DNA from: Ophiobolus disseminans
Taxonomy: Eukaryota; Ascomycota; Dothideomycetes; Pleosporales; Phaeosphaeriaceae
Length of the DNA: 64,000 nt
Assembly: GCA_010093685.1 (NCBI GenBank)
Contig: MU006220.1
Location: forward strand, 651,502 to 715,501
Direction of reading: 5' to 3'
Below are positions 45,446 to 57,629 of the stretch, piece by piece. Position numbers and translations under genes: made by a program. Within the stretch, counting starts at the first letter, position 1; every line of letters starts with the position of its first letter. The notes under the pieces were generated by a model. That model was given only the letters and a program-made list of their open reading frames with translations. It made no database searches and had not been told where the DNA came from.

Positions 45446-47012
45446 CTACTGCAATTTACAATACTTCCTCCCATGCGCAACCTGCCACTTGCATAACTGG
45501 ACCTCAACGACCATACTCAAAAAGCCCGCAATGCAAATCCCCCCACTATCACTCACGCTCGTGGCACCCAGACTAAACTCCCTATCCTCCTTGGGCACAT
45601 TGTCCGTTATCTCTGCAAACGTGCTCACATACACCAGTCCGCCCAGCAAGCCCTCCCAGAAGATAATGATGCAGATGATGTAGTAGCTCGGTATGAAGTC
45701 GAACAGCGCGTGCGCGGTGAGGAGTATGAGATTAGCGACCTGTAAAAACGACGGCATGTACAGGTGGTGTATGCGTATGAAGGGCGTGCTGGAGCGGGAT
45801 ATGAAGACGCCGACTTGGTAGATGGCGTTGTACGTGCTGTAGAAGGAGCGGTATTGCGTGAAGGGGGAGGAGGCGAGGGGGAAGAGCAGAGTCGGTGCGA
45901 CGCCTTGGTTGATTGTGTATTCGGCGATGTAGACGAGGAGGAGCGGCAGCATGCTGTGGGTTGTTAGCGTGGAGAGGGTGTGAGGGTAGACAGGATGTAC
46001 TATGGGAAGAAGAGACTGCGGGCGCGGGTGAGGTTTGCGCGGAAACTGCTTAGGGCGCTTTTGGCGGGGAGGGAGTGTACAGATGATGAGAGAAGGTTAT
46101 CGTGTTCCCTGTCGTTCGATGTGTCATTTTCTTCTTCTCCTTCCTCGTTCTCAATTGCTTCATAGCCGCCATGCTTTGCATGTCCAGCGCGGAGTGGACC
46201 GAGGGGCAGAATGACGAAGAAGCTGAAGACCATAATCAGTGGCAGGAATGCGAAAACTAGGAGGCTCGTTCTCGGATTGATATGCAGCGAGTTTGTAGCA
46301 ACGGCATACGCTCCAGCACCGATCAAGCCAGCACCTCCAGTACCAGAACCCCATGCCGCAAGAGCAAAGCGGTCATAGTAATGCGTGAGACTTAGAAAGC
46401 TCAGTTCACCCCCTCCACTGCTCAGGCTAGCCAACATTACTCCACACATCTTGATTGTGATTGTACGTGAGTCTTGAAGTGGAGGCGTAAGCGCAATAAT
46501 AAACATGCCGCTTGCGGAGAGGGCCACGAAGACTAGGATGCGGATGTTGTAGGGTATCTTGTGGATGAAGTATGGGGCGCACAGCTTGGTGAGGAACGAG
46601 GGTATGACATCGCAGAGGAGAACGACGCCTTTTGGGACGGATGGTCCGACGAGGTCTAGGGCGGCGGAGAGAATGATCACGTAAAGAACATTGTTTATGA
46701 GGCCTAGGTGGTGTTAGCTGTAGGTAGTTGTAGCTGTAGCCCGCAACCATGGTGCAACACGCGCCAGTTCTGACAGGAGCAATCAGCTGTTCACTCAACT
46801 TCTTCTAGAGAAGATTCGAACAGAACTGAGGTAGTTCCAGTACTCATAGCAAGGTGAAGTACAACTCCGACCGAAAGTCAACGTGCATGCATACCGAAGA
46901 GCCAGAAGGCGGCGCACACTCTAGGGTCTGCGCCATGGAAGACAGCTTTCAGGCGAGCACGGTAGACGGCCCAGGAGGAAGCTGGAGAACCAGGCATCGG
47001 GAGGAGAGGCAT
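45446..47012 (-). CDS. BTN1: Battenin/CLN3-family lysosomal (vacuolar) membrane protein
   Basis: Three exons: 46895-47012, 46001-46703 and 45446-45953; 442 aa. Exon 1 ends in AAFWLFG and exon 2 resumes LINNVLYVIILSAALDLVG, the family's best-known stretch. Exon 3 contains YMLPLLLVYIAEYTINQGV, and the protein ends near LCKWQVAHGR. About 11 hydrophobic segments. A charged loop of about 50 residues (EAIENEEGEEEN) sits in the middle, as in other fungal Btn1. CLN3/Btn1 affects vacuolar pH, arginine uptake and glycerophosphodiester handling. The start is ambiguous: ATG at 47012 or 46997, because the frame stays open further upstream. Confidence 0.9.
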
Positions 47013-47630
47013 AGGGCATGTGCGTGGGTCTGTCGGTCCACATAGTGAGGTGCAGTGAGGCACAACCCGAGGCACGTGAACGTGTCTCACAGCGCGCAGA
47101 TGACAAGGCTGGGGCCGGGATGGGAAGGGTTGCCGGCCCACCAACGTCAGTTTAGCGAAGATCCGGCTCACCGCCTTCAGGAACAGCTGGCGTGCATGGG
47201 TACCCGCACGCACGCACAGTCTTGAGTCGCTTGAGATTTGTGCCGGATGAGCAGGTAGATTGCACTTGGCTCCCACGATATTACCGGGATGCGTGGTATG
47301 CGCATGACAGACCAGCCTCAGCAGCGGCTTCGTGATCACCGAGACTGCTGAATTACGCGCTCTGTGGTGCTGTCACAACCATCCGAACTGCAAAGATGGG
47401 GTCCTAGTTTAGCGGGGCTGCAGGGATCAAATAAGCCACAGGAACCGGACCGTGCGCTGCGCTGGTCCATTGCTCGTAGATGTGGAGTCCTGCTTTCTCT
47501 CGCCCTCGCCCGTTTGACCTTCTTTTGCCTTCATTCTCACCTGGGCGCGATACTGCGGCCTCCAAGACGTCCACGCTGTCCTTTTGCTCCCTGCCTGCCT
47601 CTCAGATGCGCGCAGATCGACAAGAGCACC
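47013..47630. other. Divergent promoter region, BTN1 and RXT3
   Basis: About 0.6 kb between start codons facing apart. The minus-strand frame upstream of BTN1 stays open to 47339, which leaves its start uncertain. A C-rich segment precedes the RXT3 start. Confidence 0.5.
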
Positions 47631-50600
47631 ATGGACGCCCGCCAACCTGCTCCACCGCCATTCCAACGACCACCAGATCGCAATATGATCCATAATCCGA
47701 ACCACCAGCCGCAAGCGCAGCCCTACGCCGGCTACCCTCCGCCGACCGCCCAGCCGCAACAACCGCTCCACGTCCCCTTCTCGCCCGACCCGTATGCGGC
47801 GTCCCGACGCGATCCATTCTTTCCTTCCTCCGCACAGCACGCTCGACGCAGCAGTCAGGGCATACATGGCGGAGAGAGCGCGCCGCAGGCTCAGGCTGAA
47901 CGGCAGGGCGGTTGGACACACACAGGTACGGAGCATATTTTTGGTTTTTGTCTCAGACACCCAAGTCGTGCAGGACCAGCATGGCCATTTGTCTCAGATG
48001 TCTTTTTGAGGCTCTGGACAAGCGCAGGCCGAGCCATACCATCGCATACTGAGTCGCTGGGCAGTATTGCAGCTTCACTGTGAGGCTTCAAAACTTGTCA
48101 AGACTACTCCGACTGCGTCATGACAGGCCGCAGCGTTATACAGAGTCTCGACTTGAACATGTCTTGGGCCCTGTCGCGTGGCTCTGCGACTTGTCGAGGC
48201 CACTATGGAAGACGCAGAAGCGACAGGTCATAGCCTGCACAGCGCTGCCTGCATGACATGTCGATTGCGGAAGCACCACTTATGCGCCGTGACGGGATCC
48301 TGCACTCCTCCTCACTTCGCCGCTTGCTGCGAGCGGCCTGGATGTCTTCGGGCCATCTTGCAGTCCTCAATCAGCTTGCAAAGGACGCTGGAGACATCCG
48401 GGCCTCTGCGAGACATGCACTCCCGGCGTGGCGGGAGCTGCAGGGGTGGTGCGCATTCTGGTGGCTGGCTCGCTATTTTGCGATGCTTTTCTCCACATGT
48501 GGCTCGCCTCCAGGCTGGCTAATGCAGGATCCGCGAAGGCGTTAAACCCCTTTTGAAAAGTCGCGACGGCTGATCGATTGCTAGCGCGTCCAGGTCATGG
48601 CATTCACTACGCAGGCCATCACCACTCCCCGTCCGGTCCACCACCGCCGCCATCCATGGCCACGTCAAACAACCCTCCCGCGCCCGCGCCCTTTGGCTTC
48701 GAGGCCACCCCCAGAGGCGCCCTCAACGGCGGCAGCCCCTCAACCCCCTATGGAGGTAGGAGCCCCGCATTCACGGGCCCAACGCCGTCCCAAGCTAACT
48801 GGGAATCTCTTGTAGCTCCATCTCACGACACTCCTGCGCCGCCATCCTTTGCGCGACCACAGATGCCGCCCCCATCTTCGCCCCAGCAGCACCACGCATC
48901 GCAGGCGCAACGAGCCCCGTTCGCCTCGGCGTTTGGCACAAACAGAGAGCTCCCTGGGCTAGGGCCGCTGCATCGGCCGGGGAGCAGCATGTCCATCTCA
49001 TCCCTTATCGGCGGCGGTGACACAGGTGCACCCGCGCAGCCATCACAATCACAGTCGTCACCCCCTACAAACGCGCAGTCGACCGCCAGTCACAGCATGC
49101 AACCGCCGTCTCCCCGCCGTGGCTTGCCATCCGGGCCCCGACCAGATTTTCCATCGTTTCGCCGGCAGCCGTCGCCCGACCGAAGCATGTACGGCAGCAA
49201 CACATCGAGAGCGTCTGAAGGGCAGGGCTTCGCAGCAGCATCGCCAACACGGTCGTACAGCAATCACGGCTCGCCAGACCTGGGTCGGCAGTCGCTGCCT
49301 CCATCTAATCAAGCATACAGGCTCTTCGGCCAGCGCCTTTATGCGCCTGCGACGAACGCTACATCTGGACAAGACGCGCGCCAGCCTCCTGGGAACATTC
49401 CCCCGCGACCAAACAGCCAGCCTCTGGGTCCCGTTGCAGCTTCAGATGATGGACGATCGTTATACGATGCTTTGGCGGGGCGGCGGAGCGCTCAGGGGCC
49501 ACCAGAAGAGCGACGACGAACACTAGGAGAGTCGCATCACTCCCGACCCAACGCGGCGGAACTGCTGGCGGCTGCTAGCCAGGGCGCCCCAAATCGAGAT
49601 CGCCCCAACACCGTCCATCCTGTGTCGCAGTCCGCCTTCAGCCCGCCCCGTGTCCAGCACATGGCTACTGGGCCAAGCGAGCCCCCGCGCAGTCTGTGGC
49701 GCCAGTCTGCGCCCAGCATTGGTCTGCGCGAATCTCTCGACAGCCGACGGGAGGAGCCTCCCATGTCGCAGCGTCCGTACGGTCCCTACCCTTCGCCATC
49801 GCACGTTACTCCTCGCTACGATGGTCACAGCGCCGAAGACATGGTCCGACAACGAAGTGTTGATCGGTTGAACAACCGTGTGGTAGAGCAGTACCATGCA
49901 CCACCCACCTCCGACCCTGCCTCGATGGATCGTCATAAGACCGAACCACTCGCTCGCTCACTCTCATCAAGTGGAAGCGCGTACCCTGGACGATCATTGT
50001 ACGACTACCCACGAAGAATGGGAGAGGAGATGCAGCTTTCAAAATCTCACATTGGCTTTGGGTTGGAAGCTAGTCGAAGAACAGGGCGTGCCTCGCCGCT
50101 GCCGCAGGCTGTTCAAGGAGCACAAGCACAGCCTTTATCGATTGGCAAAGACCCTGGGATCAAGAGCGAGTTCGGGCGCATGTTTTCCGGTCTTGGGAGC
50201 GGTTTGGGATCATCGACCCCGTCGCGTGGGAGCCCAATGCCACAGAACGGTCACGGCTCCTTTTCGCACGACCTCGAATCTGGCGACATGTTGAGACTAC
50301 AGCGTGTGAACTCGCAGCTGGGTCGGAAGCCAAAGCGTGTCAAGGATGAAGACGTTTTCGACGCCGAAAGCAATGACGGGAGAGGCACGCCCTCTGGAGT
50401 GCGCGGTGCGAAACGCAACAAGCACACCCATCCTGGCCATCATCACCACCATGCGCCACACCATCAGTAAGTACACTCTGAGTCTGGTGCTTTGTTCCAA
50501 CTAACACAAGCAGTCATCACCATCACCACCACCATCACAAACTGGATGATGACGTTCCACCTTCCAACACATCTACTCCACTCAACGGGCGACCGAACAG

Positions 50601-51468
50601 CCTCCCCCAAAGCGCCCCAGGGCAGCCAGTACACCACCATCATCACATTCAAGCCACACCGCATCACCACCACCACCATCATCATGCGCCTCGTGGCAAC
50701 CTGCAAGCATCACAAGTTGTGCTGAAGGCCCCAATCAAGGTCCATGATACTCAGCCGGTCCTCGAGGAGGCTGCCAAATTCCGACGCAGACACTTGGGCT
50801 CACATTTATATGAGCCAACGACCGAGCTGCCTAAACCAAATTCATCGTTAGACGATCAGTTCGGTTATGCTTCAAAACCGAAGCGGCTTCCTCGGTTCGA
50901 GGCAAATCCCATCAACTGTACTTTTACTATCCGAGTGCCTAGGTTCTACCTAAAGCCGCGGCAAAGACAGCACATTGTCCTCGAACGGCATCTTTGGGGC
51001 GCCCGCGTGTATCGTGACGACTCCGACCCCATCGCTGCTGCCATTCACTCTGGCTGGATACGGGGAGAGTGGGATGACACGGTGGATGTCGCTATGCTTG
51101 ATCCCCGTATCACTGCGCCCAACGACCCCACTGACGCCGAAGAGACTCTCACCAAGGTTCCCGCTGCCCCTGTAACGCCTCCTGCCGACATGGATCTGCA
51201 GATCGAGATCCTCATCCTCCCTCAAATTCAAGAGTATACCGCAACCGTCGAGTACGGTATCTCCAGTAAGAAAGGTAAATCGCACGAGGGCCTTAGCTTC
51301 ATGATCAACAAGATCAGATGGGTAGAAGAGGGCATCGGTAGTCGAGGACAGGGACGAACCGCAGCAGCGTTGAAGCGTCGCCTCGACGCAAGCGCCTCAC
51401 TTCTTGCCCTCCAGGCCGGTTTCGACGACACATCCAGGTCGAATAACATGGCTAGATTGCACGCATGA
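47631..51468 (+). CDS. RXT3: Rxt3-domain protein, Rpd3L histone deacetylase complex subunit
   Basis: Coding exons 47631-47925, 48585-50466 (with a probable internal 60-nt stopless intron at 48756-48815) and 50514-51468; about 1023 aa (1043 if unspliced). ATG context ACCATGG. The N-terminal 700 residues are Pro/Ser/Gln-rich and disordered. Three His-rich tracts follow (around PGHHHHHAPHH, the exon junction, and ATPHHHHHHHHAP). The Rxt3 domain is intact in the last 230 residues: RFEANPINCTFTIRVPRFYL, RHLWGARVYRDDSDPIAAA, IHSGWIRGEWDD. Rxt3 belongs to the large Rpd3 deacetylase complex that represses genes. The first intron is 659 nt, long for this genome. Confidence 0.9.
50514..50541 (+). repeat. 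CAT/CAC codon repeat encoding polyhistidine
   Basis: Alternating CAT and CAC triplets at the start of RXT3 exon 3 encode nine histidines in a row (counting the split codon). Mixed codons argue against recent replication slippage. Confidence 0.75.
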
Positions 51469-52920
51469 AGCGCTTAGCCGCTGATATTTTGCCTCGAATT
51501 ATCACGGCCGCTTTGGGATGGTTACTTGCATAGCGCCTCTGTAAGAGTAGGATTTTCGTTCAGCATTACTAGATACCCGTATGTTATGGTTCTTGATTTT
51601 AGCGCGAATTTGCATACCCAACTTCGAAAGGTCAGATGGAGAGTCATGTGGTAGACTTAATTGAATAATGTTCGCTGGTTATGACGGCGGTATTACGTGT
51701 GAGTACATGTGATGTGTCTGAAGTGTTGCAATGCGACCGTGATTTTCTCAAAGTGACGATGCTCGAAGCAATGTGGCATAGAGGAAGGAGCGATGGTCGC
51801 AGAGATAGCGGTGTGCGGTGTGCTTTTTCGGTAACGCAAACTGGCTGATAAGACTCGAATAGTTAGATGCTAACGACTTTGGTCGTTACTTCGCCATTAC
51901 CTTGCGAGACGTTCCGCAAGCGACATCTCCTGCCTCAATATCGCACAAAACACGGCACCGTTGTGCGCCATCCTTCCTGCCCAGCAATCAGCCTCATTGC
52001 CCCGCTATATCTCGACCCCTCGATCATTGACCCCGCAGTGGAGAGCAGTGTCGCGATGAGGAGAGCAAGCAACGCTGAGGCCTTAGGCCACAGTCGGACC
52101 TACTCCATCTCAACCGTAAGTCCTTTCCAACATCATGTTTCCTCGGCAATCGCAACCGCCTGGCACGGAAAGGTCTTCAAGGTTGACCCTCGCACCCGGA
52201 TCTCGGCGGCTTCAGGCATGTGAGTCGTGGCCCCGCAAACCACATGAGGCTATCGGCAGCCATTGGCGTCATGCCGAAACGCATGGTGGTATCATGGCAC
52301 ACGATCAGAGAGGGACCCCAGCAATTTTGGCATCACGGCCGCTTGGAACTTCCGATTGCGCTATTCATTGTTGCAGCTGCAGGCACGCGAATCGGAAGGC
52401 ACACCAGCAGCTGCTTTTTGCACTTGTCTGTCTGCCACCAACGTCGTCGGCCAAGTGGAATAATTCGACACGAGCCAGCACCTGACTGTCGAATGAACAT
52501 TGACTGCTGCCATCATTCCACTACTGGCTCTAGTACAGACCTGCAGCCCGCACGCCTCTGACAAGAAGCACGCCGGACCCAGATGCGGGGAACTTTCCAT
52601 CATTCGAGCTTCATCTCTTCCCGCTACTCGCATGCCGAGCCGAACTTCACAGATCTGCGACATAGCACCCAACACTCACACAACAACTGCCTCAATCTGT
52701 GAACGTCCCGGTCGCTTCTAGCCACAGCTTTTCGTTGACCGCCTAGCCCAATTGTGCCTGCGTCTTTGATTAAAAGCCGCATAATATCGCTGCACCTCGG
52801 AAAACCTCCGCCTGGATACCGAGCCCCATTGATTTTTGCGACTCTCATCTGCACACATTACGACACATTCTTCCATACGTCTGGACTGCCCAAGGAGCTG
52901 GACTCTTCACCGCAGCCAAC
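51469..52920. other. Intergenic region, about 1.45 kb
   Basis: Contains the RXT3 3' UTR and the promoter and 5' UTR of the PFK2/FBPase-2 gene. Several short frames (for example 51867-52223 plus) overlap one another and lack family features. No gene supported. Confidence 0.5.
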
Positions 52921-54416
52921 ATGACGGAGCCCGAGGCAGAGACCACCAACGGCTTCTATGCGCCCCAGATGCGCAAAGTGCCCACTGGCGACCTGGTAAA
53001 GCCGAGCAGAAAGACTAACGGTGCCGGTGTGCAGGCCGAAGACACGCGGATATGCGTCGTCATGGTAGGCTTGCCTGCTCGTGGGAAGAGTTTGATCGCG
53101 CAAAAAGGTAAGAGCCCTCTTCGTAGCCCTGCACAGCTGCTAATATGGTGCACTCCAGTTGTTCGTTACCTGCACTGGCTGTCGATCAAAGCAAAGACAT
53201 TCAACGTTGGCCAATACCGCCGCACCGCGACCCCAAACCCGTCCGCCGAGTTCTTCGACACATCGAACCCAGAGGGAGAGCGCCTCCGGAAGGCAGCCGC
53301 CGAAGCCGCTGTCAATGACATGTGCAAGTGGTTTTCAGAAGGTAGAGGGCTTATTGCGATACTGGATGCCACCAATTCTACCAAGACTAGGCGGAGGTGG
53401 ATACAAGAACGATGCGCCGCTGAGAACATCGAGACCCTGTTTGTTGAGTCAAAATGCGACGACGAGGAGCTCATCATGAGCAACATCCTAGAAGTAAAGA
53501 CAACGTCACCAGACTATGTGGGGCAGGATCCCGAGGAGGCTGCAGCAGACTTCCGCAACAGGATACGCAACTACGAGAAGGTGTACGAGACAATCGACGA
53601 GGACGAGCGCGACTTGACCTACGTCAAGCTGATCGACGTGGGCAAGCAGGTCATCATCAACCAGATCCAGGACTACCTGCAGAGCCGAGTGGTGTACTAC
53701 CTTATGAACCTCCACATCAAGCCCCGGTCAATATGGTTATCACGAGTAAGTTTATTGCGGTGATGTACGAATCAGTTTGTTGACAATCCCAGCACGGTGA
53801 GTCGCAGTACAACCTGTCGGGCCAAATAGGAGGAGACGCAGATATATCCGAGCGAGGCGACGCCTACGCACACGCGCTTCCTGGCCTTGTGGCTAAGTCG
53901 GTTGGCGATGGTCGCAAACTGACAGTTTGGACCTCCACTTTGAAGCGAACGATTCAAACCGCCCGATTCCTCGAGTTCGAGAAGTTGGAGTGGAAAGCGC
54001 TCGACGAACTTGATTCAGGTGTATGCGACGGCTTGACCTACGCCCAAATCGAGCAGAAGTATCCCGAAGATTTCGCGCAACGCGACGAAGACAAGTACAA
54101 CTACCGCTACCTGGGTGGAGAGTCATACCGCGATGTTGTCATTCGACTCGAGCCCATCATAATGGAGCTAGAGCGAAGTGAAAACATTCTGATCGTCACG
54201 CATCAGGCGATTCTGAGGTGTATTTACGCATACTTCATGAACGTCCCGCAGGAGCAAAGCCCGTGGATGGAAGTCCCACTACATACCTTGATCAAGTTGA
54301 CGCCAAAGGCGTACTCAACGCAAGAGGAGAGGCTGAAGGCAGATATACCCGCGGTCAGCACGTGGAGAGGTAAGGGCAGCAAAGCTGAGCATCAGCAGAC
54401 AAACGGGAGCCATTAG
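52921..54416 (+). CDS. 6-phosphofructo-2-kinase/fructose-2,6-bisphosphatase, bifunctional
   Basis: Three exons: 52921-53107, 53159-53745 and 53793-54416; 465 aa. The first intron (53108-53158, 51 nt) is stopless and keeps the frame, so it is easily missed; removing it gives the normal QKVVRYLHWL. The kinase P-loop GLPARGKS is at 50-57, followed by the family's FNVGQYRR. The phosphatase half starts at RHGES (258-262) with the catalytic His259, and later has a conserved Glu region (LDELDSGVCDGLTYAQIE) and VTHQAILR with the second His. Both halves therefore look active, unlike yeast Pfk26, which lacks the phosphatase His. It sets the level of fructose-2,6-bisphosphate, which switches glycolysis and gluconeogenesis. 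Cytosolic. Confidence 0.93.
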
Positions 54417-54981
54417 CCTGAGACTACACAGCAGCGGGAATGCCAACTTGCGAAAAGCCGCCTGAATCCATGGACCAGCAAAGTACTGGTGACAGGACGT
54501 GGACGTACTGGAAAGGATAGGAGTTTTGGTGGTTGGAGGTTGCGGACAAGTTCAAGTGAGCAGAGACGGAAAACTTTGGCAGGCGCACGTTACGATTCAT
54601 ATGGATATAGATTGGCTTGACTGTACTTCTTGGCCTCTATATGGCTGGATATCACCTCTCGGGCGGCTTTGGTGCCTGGTAGCATAGCGTTTGCAATCAT
54701 ACGAGTACATTCTGGAAATCTGCTTGCACATTATGTGAATGTTGATCTTCAAACGTGAAGCTACACACTATATCCAAGTCCCATTGCTAAAAACTTACTT
54801 CAGTGAAAGCCATCCTTCTCTCTTTCTTTCTCTCCCACCCAAGCCCCCCATCGGCTGCACCTTCCCAACCCAGCATTCTCCGCGGACATGCATCCTCCTC
54901 CACCACCCTCACCAACTTTCCTTCCCCCACCGCAGCTCCAACCAAATACCCAAACCTCACCTCCCTCCCATGCCGTAAACC
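54417..54981. other. Intergenic region between PFK2/FBPase-2 and small unknown gene
   Basis: About 0.56 kb, becoming strongly C-rich toward 54840-54980. That stretch opens proline-rich spurious frames. Nothing else seen. Confidence 0.5.
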
Positions 54982-55492
54982 ATGCCCCTCACAACCCCTC
55001 CCCGCCCCCCGCGCCCCTTCGACACCCCCTCAGCGCCCACCTTCTCCACCGCCCAACGCAGCGCCCAAGCCCGCAACAAACCATACAACCTCTCGGACAA
55101 GAAAGCGGCGGAAATAGACGCGAGGAGATATGAAGAGCGCATTAAGCGCGAACAAGCTGCGCGCATATTGGAGAGCAGCGAGATGCTGATTTGGTATAGT
55201 AATGCGCGGAACGAGGTACCTACCTACTTCTTTTGCTAGCATGCGGCCGCGCAGTGCGATTCCGGAGATATAATGCTGATATGTTTGTGTGTGCTAGAGT
55301 ATACCCCAGACCCGCCAGTACTTCCAAAATATCGTATGGGGCTTTGAAGAGGATGAGAGCGGTGTTGTGTGGCGCGAGGAATGGGATGGTGAGGGTGTGG
55401 GCGTGGGGAGCCCGAGGAGTGCGAAGGGCAAGGAGAAGGAGAGGGAGAGGGGGAAGAAGAGGGTTGGATCGGGGAAATATGTAGGGGTGTAG
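54982..55492 (+). CDS. Small conserved-looking unknown protein
   Basis: Two exons, 54982-55215 and 55298-55492, phase 0; 142 aa. It opens with a Pro-rich segment (MPLTTPPRPPRPFDTPSAP), then a helical charged part (NLSDKKAAEIDARRYEERIK; LESSEMLIWYSNARNE). The junction into SIPQTRQYFQNIVWG reads smoothly and with proper phase. The end is Lys/Arg/Glu/Gly-rich. No signal peptide, membrane segment or known motif. I recall similar short proteins in ascomycetes but not their function. The spliced model is preferred because the unspliced frame stops at once. Confidence 0.65.
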
Positions 55493-56094
55493 GAGATTTG
55501 AGGACGATTTTGTGAGTTCATGGCGCATGGGCATGGTTTTGGCGTTTACTTGCGGAGGACAGGGAAAAGCGATGATAAAGTACATGATACCCCTTTAGTA
55601 CACGGAATCGGGAGTTGAAAAGTTGGGGTTTGGCATTTGGGTAGCAGATTGGGACATATTTAGTTCTTTCGATTGAACGATTGATTGGTAACAAGGCGAC
55701 TAAGTCGTCGCTCTACAACATACTACGCCCTGTCTACTGATTCATCTCGTCCGAGCCTGCGGCACGCAAAGTGCAACCCATCATACCCAAAGCACAGCCT
55801 ATATACACGCCTCCCTCCTCTTCCCCCATCTTACACACCTTCATCCATACCGACATTCCTCCACCACGGAACCTCACCCTTTCCCCCTTTCTGCGCAAAC
55901 ATCTCCTCCGCATCGCCCACCTGTCTGCGCTCACTAACCTCCCTACTAACCTGCCCACTCAGCTTCAGCTTCATCGCCTTGAGAGCCAGCATACTCGTGG
56001 GCCGCGAACCGGTCCTACCGCGCGCCAATCCTTGGGAGCCGGAGCGGATGAGTTCGCTCTGTGTCCATCCGCCGTCCCTCATGACGGGTAATTG
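55493..56094. other. Convergent 3' intergenic region
   Basis: About 0.6 kb between the stops of the small unknown gene and the PDK-type gene. The C/T-rich part at 55760-55900 opens shadow frames. No gene supported. Confidence 0.5.
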
Positions 56095-57629
56095 CTATTG
56101 TAGAGGCTCTGAGGACGACGAGAGGCGGTTTAGGTGCAGGTAGACGTCGGTGCCGTAGCTGTTGTGGGGTGTTAGTCAAGTTGGAGGGGGGAAAGGGATG
56201 AGAGGACGTACCCTTCCATACTAATGAGCTTCAAGTCGCCGCCAAAGTACCTCGCGTACAGCCTCGAGATGGGCAGCCCGTATCCAAAACCAGCCATTGG
56301 TGCTTTGAAGTCGCTCTTGTTGAAGTCGGGGTCCAGACTCGGTGTCTGGTCGACCGTCGTGTACATGTATGTCCAGACAAGTGGGATCGAGGATCTTGGT
56401 ATACCACCCCCCTCGTCCGAGATTTTGATGGTAATGTCTTCCTTTCCTTCGGCAACAATGACCTTGGTCACTGGGAAGTCATCCTTGTCTTGTCCGTGTC
56501 GCTCGACCACAGCGCGGAGAGAGTTCTTCAGGGTCTCGAAGAGCATATGCGACAGATGGCCGGGCACATACATGAAGCTGATGTCGTTCTTGCACACGAG
56601 CTGTACCGTCGGCGCCTCGAACAGGCCGTAGTGGTCCTCGCAGACAAATCGTGCGTTTTCAATGGCTTCCTGGGCAAGTTCGCGGACGTTCGTCTTGGTG
56701 CAGATTATTCCGACGTAGTTTGGGTCTGAACGTGCGCGCTGGTCTGTCAATGCAATGTGCTGGCCGATGAGCATACGGATGCCGATACGTGACATGTAAA
56801 AGCGGTCGAGAAAGGCCTGGATGTTGTGGTCGATCTGCATCCGTTGCCTCTTGCGCTTCCACTCCAGGATGCCCTGTGCAACCGTTGTCACGACGCTGTC
56901 GTGCCGCCGCTTGATCTTCTCGAGTGTGTCGGCAAACTTGGTGTTGTAGGCGCCCAGCTCTGGCGGCCAGTCTTGACCGTCGTCTGCCGCAGCATAGTAT
57001 CTCCGGCTCGAGGTCGCTCCTTTGACCTCCCTGCTTGTGGCGCCATTGCCATGGCTGCTCTCCGGCGCGGATCGGTATTGTCCCTGCTTGATGCTGGGGT
57101 TGGGTGTCGCCTTGCCCATCAGGGCCTGGTCTTTGCCATTGCGCCTCGCCGGCTTAAGTAATCGCTCTTTGATCTCGGAGGAGAGGTTCGGTCGGGGGAG
57201 TTGTACAAGCTCCTGTCCTGCATGTGAGTCAAAGCACTCGAGACGGAAGTCCGCCACCACGTACCTCGAATGACTGCGCGTACCAGTCGCGCACTCGGCA
57301 GATTGATGGCATCTCGTTGAGGCCATCGGGAAGGTCGCTGAGCTCCTGCACGCGATGTGCTAATCGAATGGGGAGCTCTTCGGAAAGGAATTGTGACGCG
57401 CGGAAGAGGGTCCCTGTGGATGGCTTCTCGCCAAACTGTACCATCTGTCTAAGAGATACACCTAGTGAAATTAGACAGGTTCCAATGTCGACCCTCAAGG
57501 CACATACCGGTGGCTGGAAAATTGCTATAGTGCTACTGTTGCGTTAGCTAAAGCTTCCTATACACACTGTGCGACCGCATTACGTACTTTGATGGTATCC
57601 ATCAGCCTCTCTGTGCGCTTCCACGACAT
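56095..57629 (-). CDS. Mitochondrial protein kinase of the PDK/BCKDK family
   Basis: Five exons: 57588-57629, 57508-57532 (25 nt), 57265-57461, 56212-57212 and 56095-56158; 442 aa. The first exons give MSWKRTERLMDTIK-HYSNFP, then SLRQMVQFGEKP and SFEELVQLPRP, the family N-terminal helical domain. The GHKL ATPase part has the N-box ETLKN (314-318), G1 DEGGG (354-358) and G2 GFGYGLP (396-402). These kinases phosphorylate the E1 subunit of pyruvate or branched-chain 2-oxoacid dehydrogenase and switch it off. About 60 extra low-complexity residues (107-165) lie between the first and second helical segments. No clear presequence, so import relies on an internal or weak signal. Pyruvate dehydrogenase kinase is the more likely identity. 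Confidence 0.9.

Noticed and set aside
49017..49936. Long alternative-frame ORFs inside RXT3
   Set aside because: They arise from the GC-rich, low-complexity coding sequence; the Rxt3 frame is the only one with a domain.
51867..52561. ORFs upstream of PFK2/FBPase-2
   Set aside because: Three overlapping frames with no family features; more likely promoter and 5' UTR.
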